This document shows positions 32,761 to 40,351 of a DNA stretch of 64,000 nt, in pieces. Made by a program: the position numbers and the translations under genes. The notes beneath the pieces were generated by a model. The model had not been told where the DNA came from. It ran no database searches and saw only the letters and a program-made list of their open reading frames with translations. The DNA comes from Alicycliphilus sp. UBA6560 (GTDB lineage: Bacteria > Pseudomonadota > Gammaproteobacteria > Burkholderiales > Burkholderiaceae_C): the NCBI GenBank assembly GCA_002434305.1, contig DJJU01000009.1, positions 8,307-72,306 on the forward strand. The letters run 5' to 3'. Position 1 is the stretch's first letter. Each line of letters begins with the position of its first letter.

Positions 32761-35151
32761 ATGTCTGCACGCTTTGAGGCGACCGCCCTGGTCGTACCGT
32801 TTGAAAACCTGAGGATGGACGACGTCGAGGTCGTGGGCGGCAAGAACGCCTCGCTCGGCGAAATGATCTCCCAGCTGCCCGAGGGCGTGCGCGTGCCCAC
32901 GGGCTTCGCGACCACGGCCCATGCCTTCCGCGAATTCCTGAAGCACGAGGGACTGGCCGAGCGCATCAGCCAGCGCCTGGCCACGCTGGACACCGACGAC
33001 GTGCGCGCCCTGGCGCAGGCAGGCAGCGAGATCCGCGGCTGGGTCGAGGCCCAGCCCTTCCCCGCTGACCTGGAAGCCGCTGTGCGCGGCGCCTTTGCCA
33101 CGCTGTGCGACGGCAACGACCAGGCCTGCTTTGCCGTGCGTTCTTCGGCCACGGCCGAAGACCTGCCCGACGCTTCGTTCGCCGGCCAGCAGGAGACCTT
33201 CCTGAACGTCGTTGGCGCCGACGACGTGCTGCACAAGATGAAGGAGGTCTTCGCCAGCCTCTACAACGACCGGGCCATCAGCTACCGCGTGCACAAGGGC
33301 TTCGCGCACGACGTGGTGGCGCTGTCGGCCGGCGTGCAGCGCATGGTGCGCTCCGACCTGGGCGCGGCCGGCGTCATGTTCACCATCGACACCGAGAGCG
33401 GCTTCGAGGACGTGGTCTTCATCACCAGCAGCTACGGCCTGGGCGAGACCGTGGTGCAGGGCGCCGTGAACCCCGACGAGTTCTACGTGCACAAGCCCAT
33501 GCTGCAGGCCGGCAAGCGTGCGGTGATCCGCCGCAATCTGGGGTCCAAGCTGATCCAGATGGTTTTTGCCTCGGCCGAAGACAAGGCAGCGTCGGGCAAG
33601 CTGGTCAAGACGGTGGACGTGGCCACCGAGCAGCGCAACCGCTACTCGTTGACCGACGACGAGGTTCAACAGCTGGCGCACTACGCCCTGGTGATCGAGC
33701 AGCACTACGGCCGCCCCATGGACATCGAGTGGGGCAAGGACGGCACGGACGGCCAGCTCTACATCCTGCAGGCGCGCCCCGAGACGGTGAAGAGTCAGGC
33801 CAAGGGCCAGGCCGAGCAGCGCTACAAGCTCAAGGGCTCGGGCACGGTGCTGGCCGAGGGCCGTGCTATCGGCCAGAAGATCGGCACCGGTCCGGTGCGG
33901 CTGGTCTCCGACATCGCCGAGATGGACAAGGTGCAGCCCGGCGACGTGCTGGTCACCGACATGACCGACCCGAACTGGGAGCCGGTGATGAAGCGCGCCA
34001 GCGCCATCGTCACCAACCGCGGCGGGCGCACCTGCCACGCGGCCATCATCGCGCGCGAGCTGGGCATCCCGGCCGTGGTCGGCTGCGGCCACGCCACCGA
34101 CCTCCTCAAGGACGGCACGCTGGTCACCGTCAGCTGCGCCGAGGGCGACACCGGCCGCATCTACGACGGCCTGCTGGAGACCGAGGTCACCGAGGTGCAG
34201 CGCGGCGAGATGCCGGCCATCGACGTGAAGATCATGATGAACGTGGGCAACCCCCAGCTGGCCTTCGACTTCGCCCAGCTGCCCAACGAGGGTGTGGGCC
34301 TGGCGCGGCTGGAATTCATCATCAACAACAACATCGGCGTGCACCCCAAGGCCATCCTGGACTACCCCAGCGTCGACGCGGACCTGAAGAAGGCTGTGGA
34401 GAGCGTGGCGCGCGGCCACGCCTCGCCCCGCGCGTTCTACGTGGACAAGGTGGCCGAGGGCGTGGCGACCATCGCCGCCGCCTTCTGGCCCAAGCCGGTC
34501 ATCGTGCGCCTGTCGGATTTCAAGTCCAACGAATACCGCAAGCTGATCGGCGGCAGCCGCTACGAGCCCGAGGAAGAAAACCCCATGCTGGGCTTTCGCG
34601 GCGCGGCGCGCTACATCAGCGCGGACTTCGGCGAAGCCTTCGCCATGGAGTGCGAGGCCCTCAAGCGCGTGCGCGGCGAGATGGGCCTGACCAACGTGCA
34701 GGTCATGGTGCCCTTCGTGCGCACCCTGGGCCAGGCCGACCGCGTGACGCAGCTGCTGGCCCAGCATGGCCTGAAGCGCGGCGAGAACGGCCTGAAGCTC
34801 ATCATGATGTGCGAGGTACCCAGCAACGCCGTGCTGGCGGAGGACTTCCTGCAGTTCTTCGATGGTTTCTCGGTGGGCTCCAACGATCTGACCCAGCTGA
34901 CCCTGGGCCTGGACCGCGACTCCGGCCTGGAGCTGCTGGCCCAGGATTTCGACGAGCGTGATCCGGCCGTGCTGGCGCTGCTGAAAAAGGCCATCGCCGC
35001 CTGCCGCGCCGAAGGCAAGTACGTGGGCATCTGCGGCCAGGGCCCCAGCGACCATCCGGACTTCGCCCAGTGGCTGGCCGACGAGGGCATCTCCTCGATC
35101 TCGCTGAACCCCGACAGCGTGATCGCCACCTGGCAGCAGCTGGCCAGCTAG
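32761..35151 (+). CDS. ppsA: Phosphoenolpyruvate synthase
   Basis: PpsA converts pyruvate, ATP and water to PEP, AMP and phosphate for gluconeogenesis. The 796-residue protein has the N-terminal ATP-binding region (VVGGKNASLGEMISQLP; CFAVRSSATAEDLPDASFAGQQETFLNV), the phosphohistidine His426 in GGRTCHAAIIARELGIPAVVGC, and the C-terminal PEP-utilising barrel ending at CGQGPSDHPDFAQWL. The Thr of GGRTCHA is the residue that PpsR proteins phosphorylate. The ATG at 32,761 has GGAG 7 bp upstream. Confidence 0.96.
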   Translation: MSARFEATALVVPFENLRMDDVEVVGGKNASLGEMISQLPEGVRVPTGFATTAHAFREFLKHEGLAERISQRLATLDTDDVRALAQAGSEIRGWVEAQPFPADLEAAVRGAFATLCDGNDQACFAVRSSATAEDLPDASFAGQQETFLNVVGADDVLHKMKEVFASLYNDRAISYRVHKGFAHDVVALSAGVQRMVRSDLGAAGVMFTIDTESGFEDVVFITSSYGLGETVVQGAVNPDEFYVHKPMLQAGKRAVIRRNLGSKLIQMVFASAEDKAASGKLVKTVDVATEQRNRYSLTDDEVQQLAHYALVIEQHYGRPMDIEWGKDGTDGQLYILQARPETVKSQAKGQAEQRYKLKGSGTVLAEGRAIGQKIGTGPVRLVSDIAEMDKVQPGDVLVTDMTDPNWEPVMKRASAIVTNRGGRTCHAAIIARELGIPAVVGCGHATDLLKDGTLVTVSCAEGDTGRIYDGLLETEVTEVQRGEMPAIDVKIMMNVGNPQLAFDFAQLPNEGVGLARLEFIINNNIGVHPKAILDYPSVDADLKKAVESVARGHASPRAFYVDKVAEGVATIAAAFWPKPVIVRLSDFKSNEYRKLIGGSRYEPEEENPMLGFRGAARYISADFGEAFAMECEALKRVRGEMGLTNVQVMVPFVRTLGQADRVTQLLAQHGLKRGENGLKLIMMCEVPSNAVLAEDFLQFFDGFSVGSNDLTQLTLGLDRDSGLELLAQDFDERDPAVLALLKKAIAACRAEGKYVGICGQGPSDHPDFAQWLADEGISSISLNPDSVIATWQQLAS

Positions 35152-35161
35152 CCACCGCGCC

Positions 35162-35506
35162 ATGCCCCACCAGCGCCGCACGCTCGCCATCGAACCGGAG
35201 CACGGCGAGACGCTCTTTGCGCCCGACCTGCACGACGTGCGGCACCTGTGGCTCAAGCTGGGGCTGCTGCTGGTGTGGGCGCTGGTGTCCTTCGGGGCCA
35301 GCTACTTCGCGCGCGAGCTGCAGTTCGGCGTGGCGGGCTGGTCCTTCAGCTACTGGCTGGCCTCGCAAGGGGCGGTGCTGATCTTCATCGCCATCGTCTG
35401 GATCTACTGCCTGGCTATGAACCGCTTCGAGCGCCAGGACGCGGAGGCGGCCGCCGCGAGCGCCGCCGCCCCTCCCGCACCCCAGCCTGCACCCGGCGAT
35501 GGCTGA
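35162..35506 (+). CDS. Small subunit of sodium:solute symporter (DUF4212)
   Basis: The 114-residue protein has two membrane helices (LWLKLGLLLVWALVSFGASYFA and FSYWLASQGAVLIFIAIVWIYCLAM) followed by NRFERQD, the pattern of DUF4212 proteins. These are encoded directly before a large SSS-family permease and form a two-part transporter. It overlaps that gene by 8 bp and follows ppsA by 10 bp, so all three may be one operon, which would fit uptake of a small organic acid feeding gluconeogenesis. Confidence 0.88.
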   Translation: MPHQRRTLAIEPEHGETLFAPDLHDVRHLWLKLGLLLVWALVSFGASYFARELQFGVAGWSFSYWLASQGAVLIFIAIVWIYCLAMNRFERQDAEAAAASAAAPPAPQPAPGDG

Positions 35507-37586
35507 AAGAAGGCGCCTGCGACGCTCCTACGTGCAGCGCCTGAACCGGGCGCTGGCGTTCTACATCGTCGGTTTGCTGGGCTTCGTGGCGCTGATGGCC
35601 TGGGCCGAGCAGAACGGCCTGTCGCGCCAGTGGATCGGGCCCATCTTCCTGTTTCTCACCGTAATGGCCTACGCCGTCATCGGCGTCTATGGCCGCACCA
35701 CCGACCCGGACGAGTACTACGTCGCCGGGCGACGCATCCCGCCCATCTACAACGGCATGGCCGCTGCGGCCGACTGGATGAGCGCGGCCTCCTTCATCAG
35801 CCTGTCGGGGGCGCTGTACCTGCAGGGCTTTTCCGGCACGCCCGAGCAGCCGGGCGGCCTGGCCTACCTGCTGGGCTGGACGGGGGGCTTTTGCCTGGTG
35901 GCCATGCTGATCGCGCCGCACCTGCGGGCGATGAACCTGTACACCGTGCCCGACTTCTTCCAGGTGCGCTTTGGTGGGCGCTGGCCGCGCATCATCGCGG
36001 CGCTCTCGGCGGTGTTGTGCTCGTTCACCTACGTGGTCGCGCAGATCTACGCCGTGGGCCTGATTGCCTCGCGCCTGACGGGCGTGCAGTTCGAGATCGG
36101 CATCATGCTGGGCCTCGGCGGGGTGCTGCTGTGCTCCTTCCTGGGCGGCATGCGGGCCATCACCTGGACGCAGGTGGCGCAGTACATGGTCATCCTGCTG
36201 GCCTTTCTGATCCCCGTGTCCTGGCTGGCCTACAAGCAGCTGGGTAACCCGTTGGCCCCACTGGTCGCCAGCGCGCAGATCGGCAAGATCGCCAGCCTGG
36301 AGGAGGTGCTGCTGGAAGACAGTGCCGAGCACGAAGTGGTTGCCGCGTACCTGCAGCGCGCGCGCGAGTTCGAGGCTCGCCTGGCTGACGTGCCCGCCGC
36401 GCTGGCGCGCGAGCGCCAAGCCACGAGCGAGCGCATCCAGCGCCTGCGCGCGCAGAACGCCGACGTGGGCCTGATCGTGTCCGCCAGCCGCGAGCTGGCC
36501 AACATGCCGCGCGACGAGGCCGTGGCGCGCGAGCGCTGGACGCGCGAGATGCAGGCCAACGCCGAGCGCGCCCGGCTGCTGGGCGGCCTGCCCCGGCACA
36601 GCCAGGCCTTCGTCGGCGAGCCCGATGGCACGCCTGCGCAGCAGCAGACCTTCGAGCACGCGCGGCGCAACTTCCTGGCGCTGATGTTCTGCCTGATGGT
36701 GGGCACCGCCGGCTTGCCGCACCTGCTCACGCGCTACTACACCGTGCCTTCGGTGGCGGCGGCGCGCACCTCGGTGGCCTGGTCACTGGTGTTCATCGCA
36801 CTCCTGTACCTGAGCGCACCGGCCCTGGCCGCGCTGGTGAAGTTCGAGGTCATGAACAACCTGGTGGGCAGCAGCTTCGGCGAACTGCCCAACTGGCTGG
36901 CGCAGTGGTCGCGGGTGGACGCGTCGCTGGTGTCGGTGGAGGACATGAACGGCGACGGCATCGTGCAGTTCGGCGAGATCCGCTTCGGCGCCGACCTGAT
37001 CGTGCTGGCCACGCCGGAAATCGGCGGCCTGCCCTATGTGGTCGCCGGCCTGGTGGCCGCGGGCGGGCTGGCAGCGGCGTTGTCCACCGCCGACGGGCTG
37101 CTGCTGACCATCAGCAACGCCCTGGTGCGCGACCTGTACTTCCAGGAGACGCGCCGGCGCGCCTCGCCCGAGCAGCGGGTGATACTGACCAAGTTCACGC
37201 TGCTGTCGGTGGCGCTGTCGGCGGCTTTCGTGGCGGCGCTCAAGCCCTCGGAGATCCTGCCCATCGTCTCCGCCTCGTTCTCCATCGCCGCGTCGGCCTT
37301 CGTGCCCGCCATGGTGCTGGGCATCTTCTGGCGCGGCACCACGCGCCAGGGGGCGGTGGCAGGCATGGTGTCGGGCCTGGCTGTCACGGTGTACTACCTG
37401 CTGGCCCAGGTCGAATGGGTGCGCGAGGTGGCGCCGCAAGTGCTGCTGCCGGAGGGCCTGTGGTTCGGCATCCATCCCATCTCTGCGGGCGTCTTCGGTG
37501 TGCCCACCGGCCTGCTGGTGGCCTGGGCCGTCAGTCTGGCCACCCGGCCGGGCCGCTCGCCGCGCGTGGTGCCCGACGGGCTGTAA
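35499..37586 (+). CDS. Sodium:solute symporter family permease with inserted domain
   Basis: The 695-residue permease has about 13 membrane helices and SSS motifs such as YYVAGRRIPPIYNGMAAAADWMSAASFISLSG and GTAGLPHLLTRYYTVPSVAAARTS. Relatives paired with DUF4212 proteins include acetate/lactate-type carriers, but the substrate is not certain. Compared with ActP-like proteins it has a charged, probably coiled-coil insertion at about residues 262-388 (AREFEARLADVPAALARERQ). An EF-hand-like loop DMNGDGIVQFGE lies at residues ~482-493. It follows the small subunit with overlap. Confidence 0.88.
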   Translation: MAERRRLRRSYVQRLNRALAFYIVGLLGFVALMAWAEQNGLSRQWIGPIFLFLTVMAYAVIGVYGRTTDPDEYYVAGRRIPPIYNGMAAAADWMSAASFISLSGALYLQGFSGTPEQPGGLAYLLGWTGGFCLVAMLIAPHLRAMNLYTVPDFFQVRFGGRWPRIIAALSAVLCSFTYVVAQIYAVGLIASRLTGVQFEIGIMLGLGGVLLCSFLGGMRAITWTQVAQYMVILLAFLIPVSWLAYKQLGNPLAPLVASAQIGKIASLEEVLLEDSAEHEVVAAYLQRAREFEARLADVPAALARERQATSERIQRLRAQNADVGLIVSASRELANMPRDEAVARERWTREMQANAERARLLGGLPRHSQAFVGEPDGTPAQQQTFEHARRNFLALMFCLMVGTAGLPHLLTRYYTVPSVAAARTSVAWSLVFIALLYLSAPALAALVKFEVMNNLVGSSFGELPNWLAQWSRVDASLVSVEDMNGDGIVQFGEIRFGADLIVLATPEIGGLPYVVAGLVAAGGLAAALSTADGLLLTISNALVRDLYFQETRRRASPEQRVILTKFTLLSVALSAAFVAALKPSEILPIVSASFSIAASAFVPAMVLGIFWRGTTRQGAVAGMVSGLAVTVYYLLAQVEWVREVAPQVLLPEGLWFGIHPISAGVFGVPTGLLVAWAVSLATRPGRSPRVVPDGL

Positions 37587-37678
37587 TCGCCCGCAGTCCG
37601 GCGGCGGGTCAGGCCCCATTCACAAATGGGAACATTCGTGCGACCCTGTTTCAAATACGGACCGGGAGAGCTCAACCC

Positions 37679-38170
37679 ATGATTTTCGTCAAGACAGAGA
37701 CCGGCCAGCAGGCGCTCAAGGAACGGCACGGCACTGCCCTGAGCCCTCGTCAACGCTCCGCCTTCATCCTGTTCGACGGCAAGCGAACAGTAGAGCAGGT
37801 GCTGGCTGCCACCGCCCCCATGGGCATCACCATGGACGATGTGCAGTCCATGCTGGACCAGGGCCTGCTGCACGCGTCAGCGGCCGGTGGTACGCCTGCC
37901 GACGTCAACGGCGCCTCGGCGGCGGCCGTTGCGAGCGACCCAGCCACCGCCAGCGGCCAGGCCGGCGCGCGCAACGCCATGGAGCGCTACCAGGCGGCCT
38001 ATCCGATCGCCATCGAACTGACGGCTGGCCTGGGCCTGCGCGGCTTTCGACTGAACCTGGCGGTAGAGGGCACGACCGGCTACGACCAGCTGGTCCAGCT
38101 GGCGCCCAAGCTACGCGAGGCGGTGGGGGATGAGAAATACGTCCGCCTGAGCCGGGCCCTGTTCGACTGA
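37679..38170 (+). CDS. Conserved protein of unknown function
   Basis: The 163-residue soluble protein begins at an ATG preceded by GGGAGAG. Residues 1-70 (QQALKERHGTALSPRQRSAFILFDGKRTVEQVLAATAPMGITMDDVQSMLDQGLL) look like a winged-helix-type domain; a low-complexity Ala-rich linker follows (residues 75-105), then a helical C-terminal part. I do not recognise the family with certainty; a regulatory role is possible. Its stop lies 17 bp from the end of the IS110 transposase gene, so the insertion sequence sits immediately downstream. Confidence 0.7.
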   Translation: MIFVKTETGQQALKERHGTALSPRQRSAFILFDGKRTVEQVLAATAPMGITMDDVQSMLDQGLLHASAAGGTPADVNGASAAAVASDPATASGQAGARNAMERYQAAYPIAIELTAGLGLRGFRLNLAVEGTTGYDQLVQLAPKLREAVGDEKYVRLSRALFD

Positions 38171-38186
38171 GTAACCGTCTTCCGAG

Positions 38187-39149
38187 TCAAGCGCTGTGAA
38201 GCGATTTATCCCAAGGTTTGCCGGTTCTGACCATGGCGTTCAGCGTGGTCAGCAGCTTTCGCATGCAGGCCACCAGGGCGACCTTGGGCAGCTTGCCTGC
38301 AGCCTTCAGACGCTCGTAGAAGGCCTTGATGGCCGGGTTGTAGCGTGTGGCCGTCAGCGTGGCCATGTACAGCACGCGGCGGATTTCAAAGCGTCCGCCC
38401 TGCACTCGTCGGCGTCCCTTGCTGCTGCCCGAGTCGTTGGCCATGGGCGCTACACCGACCAAGGCTGCAATCTCGCGTCGGTTCAGCCGTCCGAGCTCGG
38501 GCAACTCGGCAATCATCGTGGCGCTGGCCACCGGGCCGATGCCCGCCGCCGACTGCAGCAGCCGGTCCAGGTCGCCAAAGTGCTGCCGGACATGGCCGAC
38601 CATCTGCACCTCCAGGTCGTCGAGCTGGGCCTTGATGGAAGCCACGATGGCCTCAATGCTCGCGTGCAGCTTGGCGGGCGTGATCTGCAGGCGCTGGCGC
38701 TCCGAATGCAGCATCGTCAGCAATTGGCGCCTGCGCGTGACCAACGCAGCCAGCCATTGTTGACGCTCGTCGGCCACAGGCCGCACGAAGCGAGCGAGGT
38801 CTTCACGGCGCACCAGCACCGAACCCAGTTCGGCCAGCACGCGCGCGTCCACCGCGTCGGTCTTGGCCAGCCGCCCCATGGACTTGGCAAAGTCGCGCGC
38901 CTGGCGCGGGTTGACCACCGCCACAGGCAAGCCTGCCGCTTGCAATGCGCAGGCCAGCGCCGCCTCGTAGCCGCCGGTGGACTCCATCACCACCAGCCCC
39001 ACATCAAGGGGCTGCAAAAACGCTGCCAGAGCCGAATGGCCTTCAGCATCGTTGGCAAATCGCTGGGCATCGCTCTTGGAGCACAGCACACAAACATCCA
39101 CGTGCGCCTTGGCCACGTCGATGCCTGCCGTTACTGAGGAAACAGACAT
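38187..39149 (-). CDS. IS110-family transposase (DEDD recombinase)
   Basis: The 320-residue protein has the IS110 N-terminal RuvC-like domain with Asp11 (AGIDVAKAHVDV), Glu56 (VMESTGGYEAAL), Asp98 and Asp101 (KTDAVDAR), followed by the transposase_20 domain with LLQSAAGIGPVASATMIAELPELG and the Ser-containing ALVGVAPMANDSGSSKGRRR (Ser240 region). All catalytic residues are present, so it appears intact. It is opposite in strand to the gene before it. No long inverted repeats are expected for this family. Confidence 0.92.
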   Translation of the reverse strand: MSVSSVTAGIDVAKAHVDVCVLCSKSDAQRFANDAEGHSALAAFLQPLDVGLVVMESTGGYEAALACALQAAGLPVAVVNPRQARDFAKSMGRLAKTDAVDARVLAELGSVLVRREDLARFVRPVADERQQWLAALVTRRRQLLTMLHSERQRLQITPAKLHASIEAIVASIKAQLDDLEVQMVGHVRQHFGDLDRLLQSAAGIGPVASATMIAELPELGRLNRREIAALVGVAPMANDSGSSKGRRRVQGGRFEIRRVLYMATLTATRYNPAIKAFYERLKAAGKLPKVALVACMRKLLTTLNAMVRTGKPWDKSLHSA

Positions 39150-39350
39150 GATCTTCAGATCCCTTGCTTGTGCATGCGCGCTCGAGATCGGCGCGCGTAA
39201 CCGTTCGGGCTTCAGGAAGACCAGCGCGGCGGCCGTGCGTTCTGTACTCAGTCACGGGCTCGATCACCCCAGCGGCTACCAAACTGCACGGGCCGGTCTG
39301 GCCGCCTCAACAGCGATCAGACTCTACCGCGCTGGTCTGGTCTAAAGATA
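39150..39350 (-). ncRNA. Candidate bridge-RNA region of the IS110 element
   Basis: This is the non-coding end 5' of the transposase. It holds several short self-complementary stretches, for example GAGATC-GGCGCGCG near 39,181 and repeated GGTCTGG near 39,296 and 39,335. In IS110-group elements this position carries the bridge RNA. Loops matching target or donor sequence were not worked out, so this rests on location. Confidence 0.35.
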
Positions 39351-39380
39351 CAAGCGGCGCGTCCGGCACAAACCAACGAC

Positions 39381-39412
39381 AAGCCAACAAAAAAGCGGCC
39401 CGCAGGCCGCTT
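39381..39412 (-). terminator. Rho-independent terminator of the FKBP gene
   Basis: On the minus strand the hairpin AAGCGGCC-TGCG-GGCCGCTT (39,412-39,393) is followed by six T residues. It lies 24 bp beyond the stop codon of the FKBP isomerase gene. Confidence 0.8.
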
Positions 39413-39436
39413 GTTCGCTGTGAAAGGGCAGGGCGC

Positions 39437-39796
39437 TCAGCCGCCCACGCCCAGCAGCTCGACGTCGAACTTCAGCGTGGCGTTGGGCGGGATCACGCCG
39501 CCCGCACCGCGTGCGCCGTAGCCCAGCGCCGCAGGAATGATCAGCGTGCGCTGGCCGCCCACCTTCATGCCCTGCACGCCTTCGTCCCACCCCTTGATCA
39601 CCATGCCGGCGCCCAGGGGGAATTCGAACGGGTCGCCCCGGTCGCGGCTGGAGTCGAACTTGGCGCCCTGCTGGCCGTCGTTGTAGAGCCAGCCCGTGTA
39701 GTGCACGCGCACCGACTGGCCGGCGCGGGCTTCGGCGCCCTCGCCCACGGCGGTGTCTTCATACTGCAGGCCGGATGCGGTGGTGTTGGTTGCCAT
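39437..39796 (-). CDS. FKBP-type peptidyl-prolyl cis-trans isomerase
   Basis: The 119-residue single-domain protein catalyses proline isomerisation in protein folding. It has the FKBP features VRVHYTGWLYNDGQQGAKFDSSRDRGDPFEFPLGAGMVIKGWDEGVQGMKVGG and LGYGARGAGGVIPPNATLKFDVELLGV. No signal peptide is present, so it is cytoplasmic. AAGGA lies upstream of the ATG. It is followed by its own terminator. Confidence 0.93.
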   Translation of the reverse strand: MATNTTASGLQYEDTAVGEGAEARAGQSVRVHYTGWLYNDGQQGAKFDSSRDRGDPFEFPLGAGMVIKGWDEGVQGMKVGGQRTLIIPAALGYGARGAGGVIPPNATLKFDVELLGVGG

Positions 39797-39820
39797 GGAG
39801 AAAATCCTTCCAATACTTCA

Positions 39821-39882
39821 AAAACTATAGCTGCCCACGCTGACCCGATAAGGGCTGGAGCCGGAAAATGCCTGAAATGCCG
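39821..39882 (+). repeat. Chromosomal palindromic repeat, copy 3
   Basis: Between the HxlR regulator stop and the FKBP start; reads TATAGCTGCCCACGCTGACC then AAGGGCTGGAGCCGGAAAATGCC. Confidence 0.65.
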
Positions 39883-39888
39883 GACGGC

Positions 39889-40197
39889 TCAGGCCTTGCG
39901 GGTGCGCGCGGCGGACCAGCGCGTGGCGAAGGCCTGCACGTCCGACAGGCGCTTGAGCAGGTCCTGGCCGACGGCCGTCACGGTGTAGCCGTCACTGCCG
40001 TGGTCCAGCAGGCCGGCTTCGCGCAGCTCCTTGATGCGGGTGTTCAGCGTGTTGGGCGTGATGCCGCCCACGCTGTCTTGCAGCAGGCGGAAGGTCTGCG
40101 GATGGCCGTCGCGCAGTGCCCACAGCACGCGCAGCGCGTAGCGGCATTCGAGCTTCTCGAAGAGCTGGTTGACGGCGGCGTTTTCCTTGGAGCTCAT
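39889..40197 (-). CDS. HxlR-family winged-helix regulator
   Basis: The 102-residue protein has the HxlR fold: CRYALRVLWALRDGHPQTFRLLQDSVGGITPNTLNTRIKELREAGLL then GYTVTAVGQDLLKRL. I chose the ATG at 40,197 because AGGAGAAG lies 5-6 bp upstream; an earlier in-frame Met adds nine residues. HxlR regulators often sense redox or small electrophiles, but the Cys near residue 20 is the only hint here. Its target is unknown. Confidence 0.85.
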   Translation of the reverse strand: MSSKENAAVNQLFEKLECRYALRVLWALRDGHPQTFRLLQDSVGGITPNTLNTRIKELREAGLLDHGSDGYTVTAVGQDLLKRLSDVQAFATRWSAARTRKA

Positions 40198-40351
40198 GAA
40201 CGCTTCTCCTATTCGCTGTTGCAAAAAAGGGGCCGCGAAGCACCGGCCCGGATGGTTTTGGACTATAGCCGGGAAATTCTTTTGCTACAAGTTTAATAGC
40301 TCGAAAGCGCCAGGGAGTATGCGTCTGCCTGCCAAAAGCGCGCAAAGTGCT

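Larger units (their letters stand above)
38171..39350 (-). mobile_element. IS110-family insertion sequence (approximate limits)
   Basis: The element comprises the transposase gene plus about 200 bp of non-coding DNA upstream of it (39,150-39,350). Its exact ends cannot be fixed without an empty-site comparison. The non-coding part is where IS110-group elements encode the guide (bridge) RNA for site choice. Confidence 0.6.

Noticed and set aside
32620..35256. 878-residue open frame on the minus strand over ppsA
   Set aside because: It is antisense to a gene with clear PEP synthase motifs, and its sequence (many His, Val, Gly, Leu) has the look of a codon shadow with no domain recognised.
40297..40340. 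Possible thirteenth copy of the palindromic repeat
   Set aside because: AATAGCTCGAAAGCGCCAGG resembles the family but lacks the second palindrome arm, so it was not counted.
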